DNA from: JASEHD01 sp964471945
GTDB lineage: Bacteria > Bacteroidota > Ignavibacteria > UBA10030 > SZUA-254
Direction of reading: 5' to 3'
NCBI GenBank assembly: GCA_964471945.1
Contig: CAYYIJ010000058.1
Coordinates: 1-16,117, forward strand
Length of the DNA: 16,117 bases
Below are positions 15,854 to 16,117 of this stretch, in pieces (position 1 is the first letter of the stretch; each line of letters starts with the position of its first letter). The notes beneath the pieces are model-generated. The model did no database searches. It saw nothing but the letters and a program-made list of their open reading frames with translations, and was not told the origin of the DNA. A program made the position numbers and the translations under genes.

Positions 15854-15953
15854 TTATCTGTTTTTGGTAGTTTCGTATATTCTAACTAAATTACTCTTCA
15901 ATATCTATAGACACAAAAATATTTTCATCATCAACACACCAGGAGATTTTATT

Positions 15954-16117
15954 ATGCATGAAATAAATCGTCGGGATTTCTTGAGAAAAAGTGGAGCAGG
16001 CCTTGCCGCCGGAATTACATCGGCAATGTGGTTCGACTTGCTCGCACACGGTAAAATCCCACCACTAGCATCCGATAACTTCGAGAAACGTTTCGGTGTT
16101 TCACCAGAAGACATGAA
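15954..16117 (+). CDS. Tat-signal protein, N-terminal fragment (runs off right edge); possibly TldD/PmbA family
   Basis: Open from an ATG at 15954 to the window end (54 full codons). AGGAG (15941-15945) lies eight bases upstream, the clearest Shine-Dalgarno in the window. The start MHEINRRDFLRKSGAGLAAG is a twin-arginine signal: RRDFLRK followed by a hydrophobic SGAGLAAGITSAMW segment, so a folded, possibly cofactor-bearing protein exported by the Tat route is expected. The residues after it (DNFEKRFGVSPEDM) are too few for a firm family. They recall the beginning of Tat-exported TldD/PmbA-like metalloprotease homologues of Bacteroidota, but this is from memory and weak. A gap of 100 bases separates it from nadA, so it may have its own promoter. 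Confidence 0.75.
   Translation, partial: MHEINRRDFLRKSGAGLAAGITSAMWFDLLAHGKIPPLASDNFEKRFGVSPEDM

Overview
This AT-rich window looks like a piece of chromosome from a member of the Bacteroidota/Ignavibacteriota/Chlorobiota group. The main reasons are a secreted repeat protein with a C-terminal type IX secretion (Por) sorting domain, a long SecA of about 1030 residues with the central insertion typical of this group, Bacteroidetes-like promoter motifs between dacB and secA, and mostly weak Shine-Dalgarno sequences. Ignavibacteria or a near relative is my best guess, but the sequence alone does not settle it. There are no rRNA or tRNA genes, CRISPR arrays, transposases or phage genes.

Left part (1-894): the 5' end of a minus-strand lipoprotein gene runs off the left edge, with a palindromic repeat almost touching its start codon. 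Bases 159-304 are AT-rich and hold nothing I can name. Then come the decayed remains of a plus-strand DUF4097-like (beta-helical 'adhesin') gene, a short array of four heptamers, and a hairpin. Next (895-4567, minus strand) lie a secreted 14-repeat Ycf48/BNR-like protein with a T9SS tail and, upstream of it, a PBP4-type D-Ala-D-Ala carboxypeptidase (dacB). The dacB stop codon sits at the tip of a long hairpin.

Right part (4637-16117, plus strand): everything reads rightward from a short divergent promoter region. The order is secA (protein export ATPase), era (ribosome-assembly GTPase), an EamA-type drug/metabolite transporter, gltX and glnS (glutamyl- and glutaminyl-tRNA synthetases), folB and folK (two consecutive steps of folate synthesis), a deoxynucleoside kinase, a small one-helix membrane protein, nadA (quinolinate synthase, NAD synthesis) and the beginning of a Tat-signal protein that runs off the right edge. 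These are mainly housekeeping genes for translation, cofactor and nucleotide metabolism. Spacings of 3-30 bp suggest the sub-operons secA-era-(transporter), gltX-glnS and folB-folK-dNK-small membrane protein-(nadA).

I did not find a clear undescribed system. The points most worth a second look are the mosaic structure of the 14-repeat T9SS protein, the hairpin that contains the dacB stop codon, the degenerate palindromic repeats, the DUF4097 pseudogene, the altered HPPK signature in FolK and the orphan one-helix protein in the folate/nucleotide cluster.
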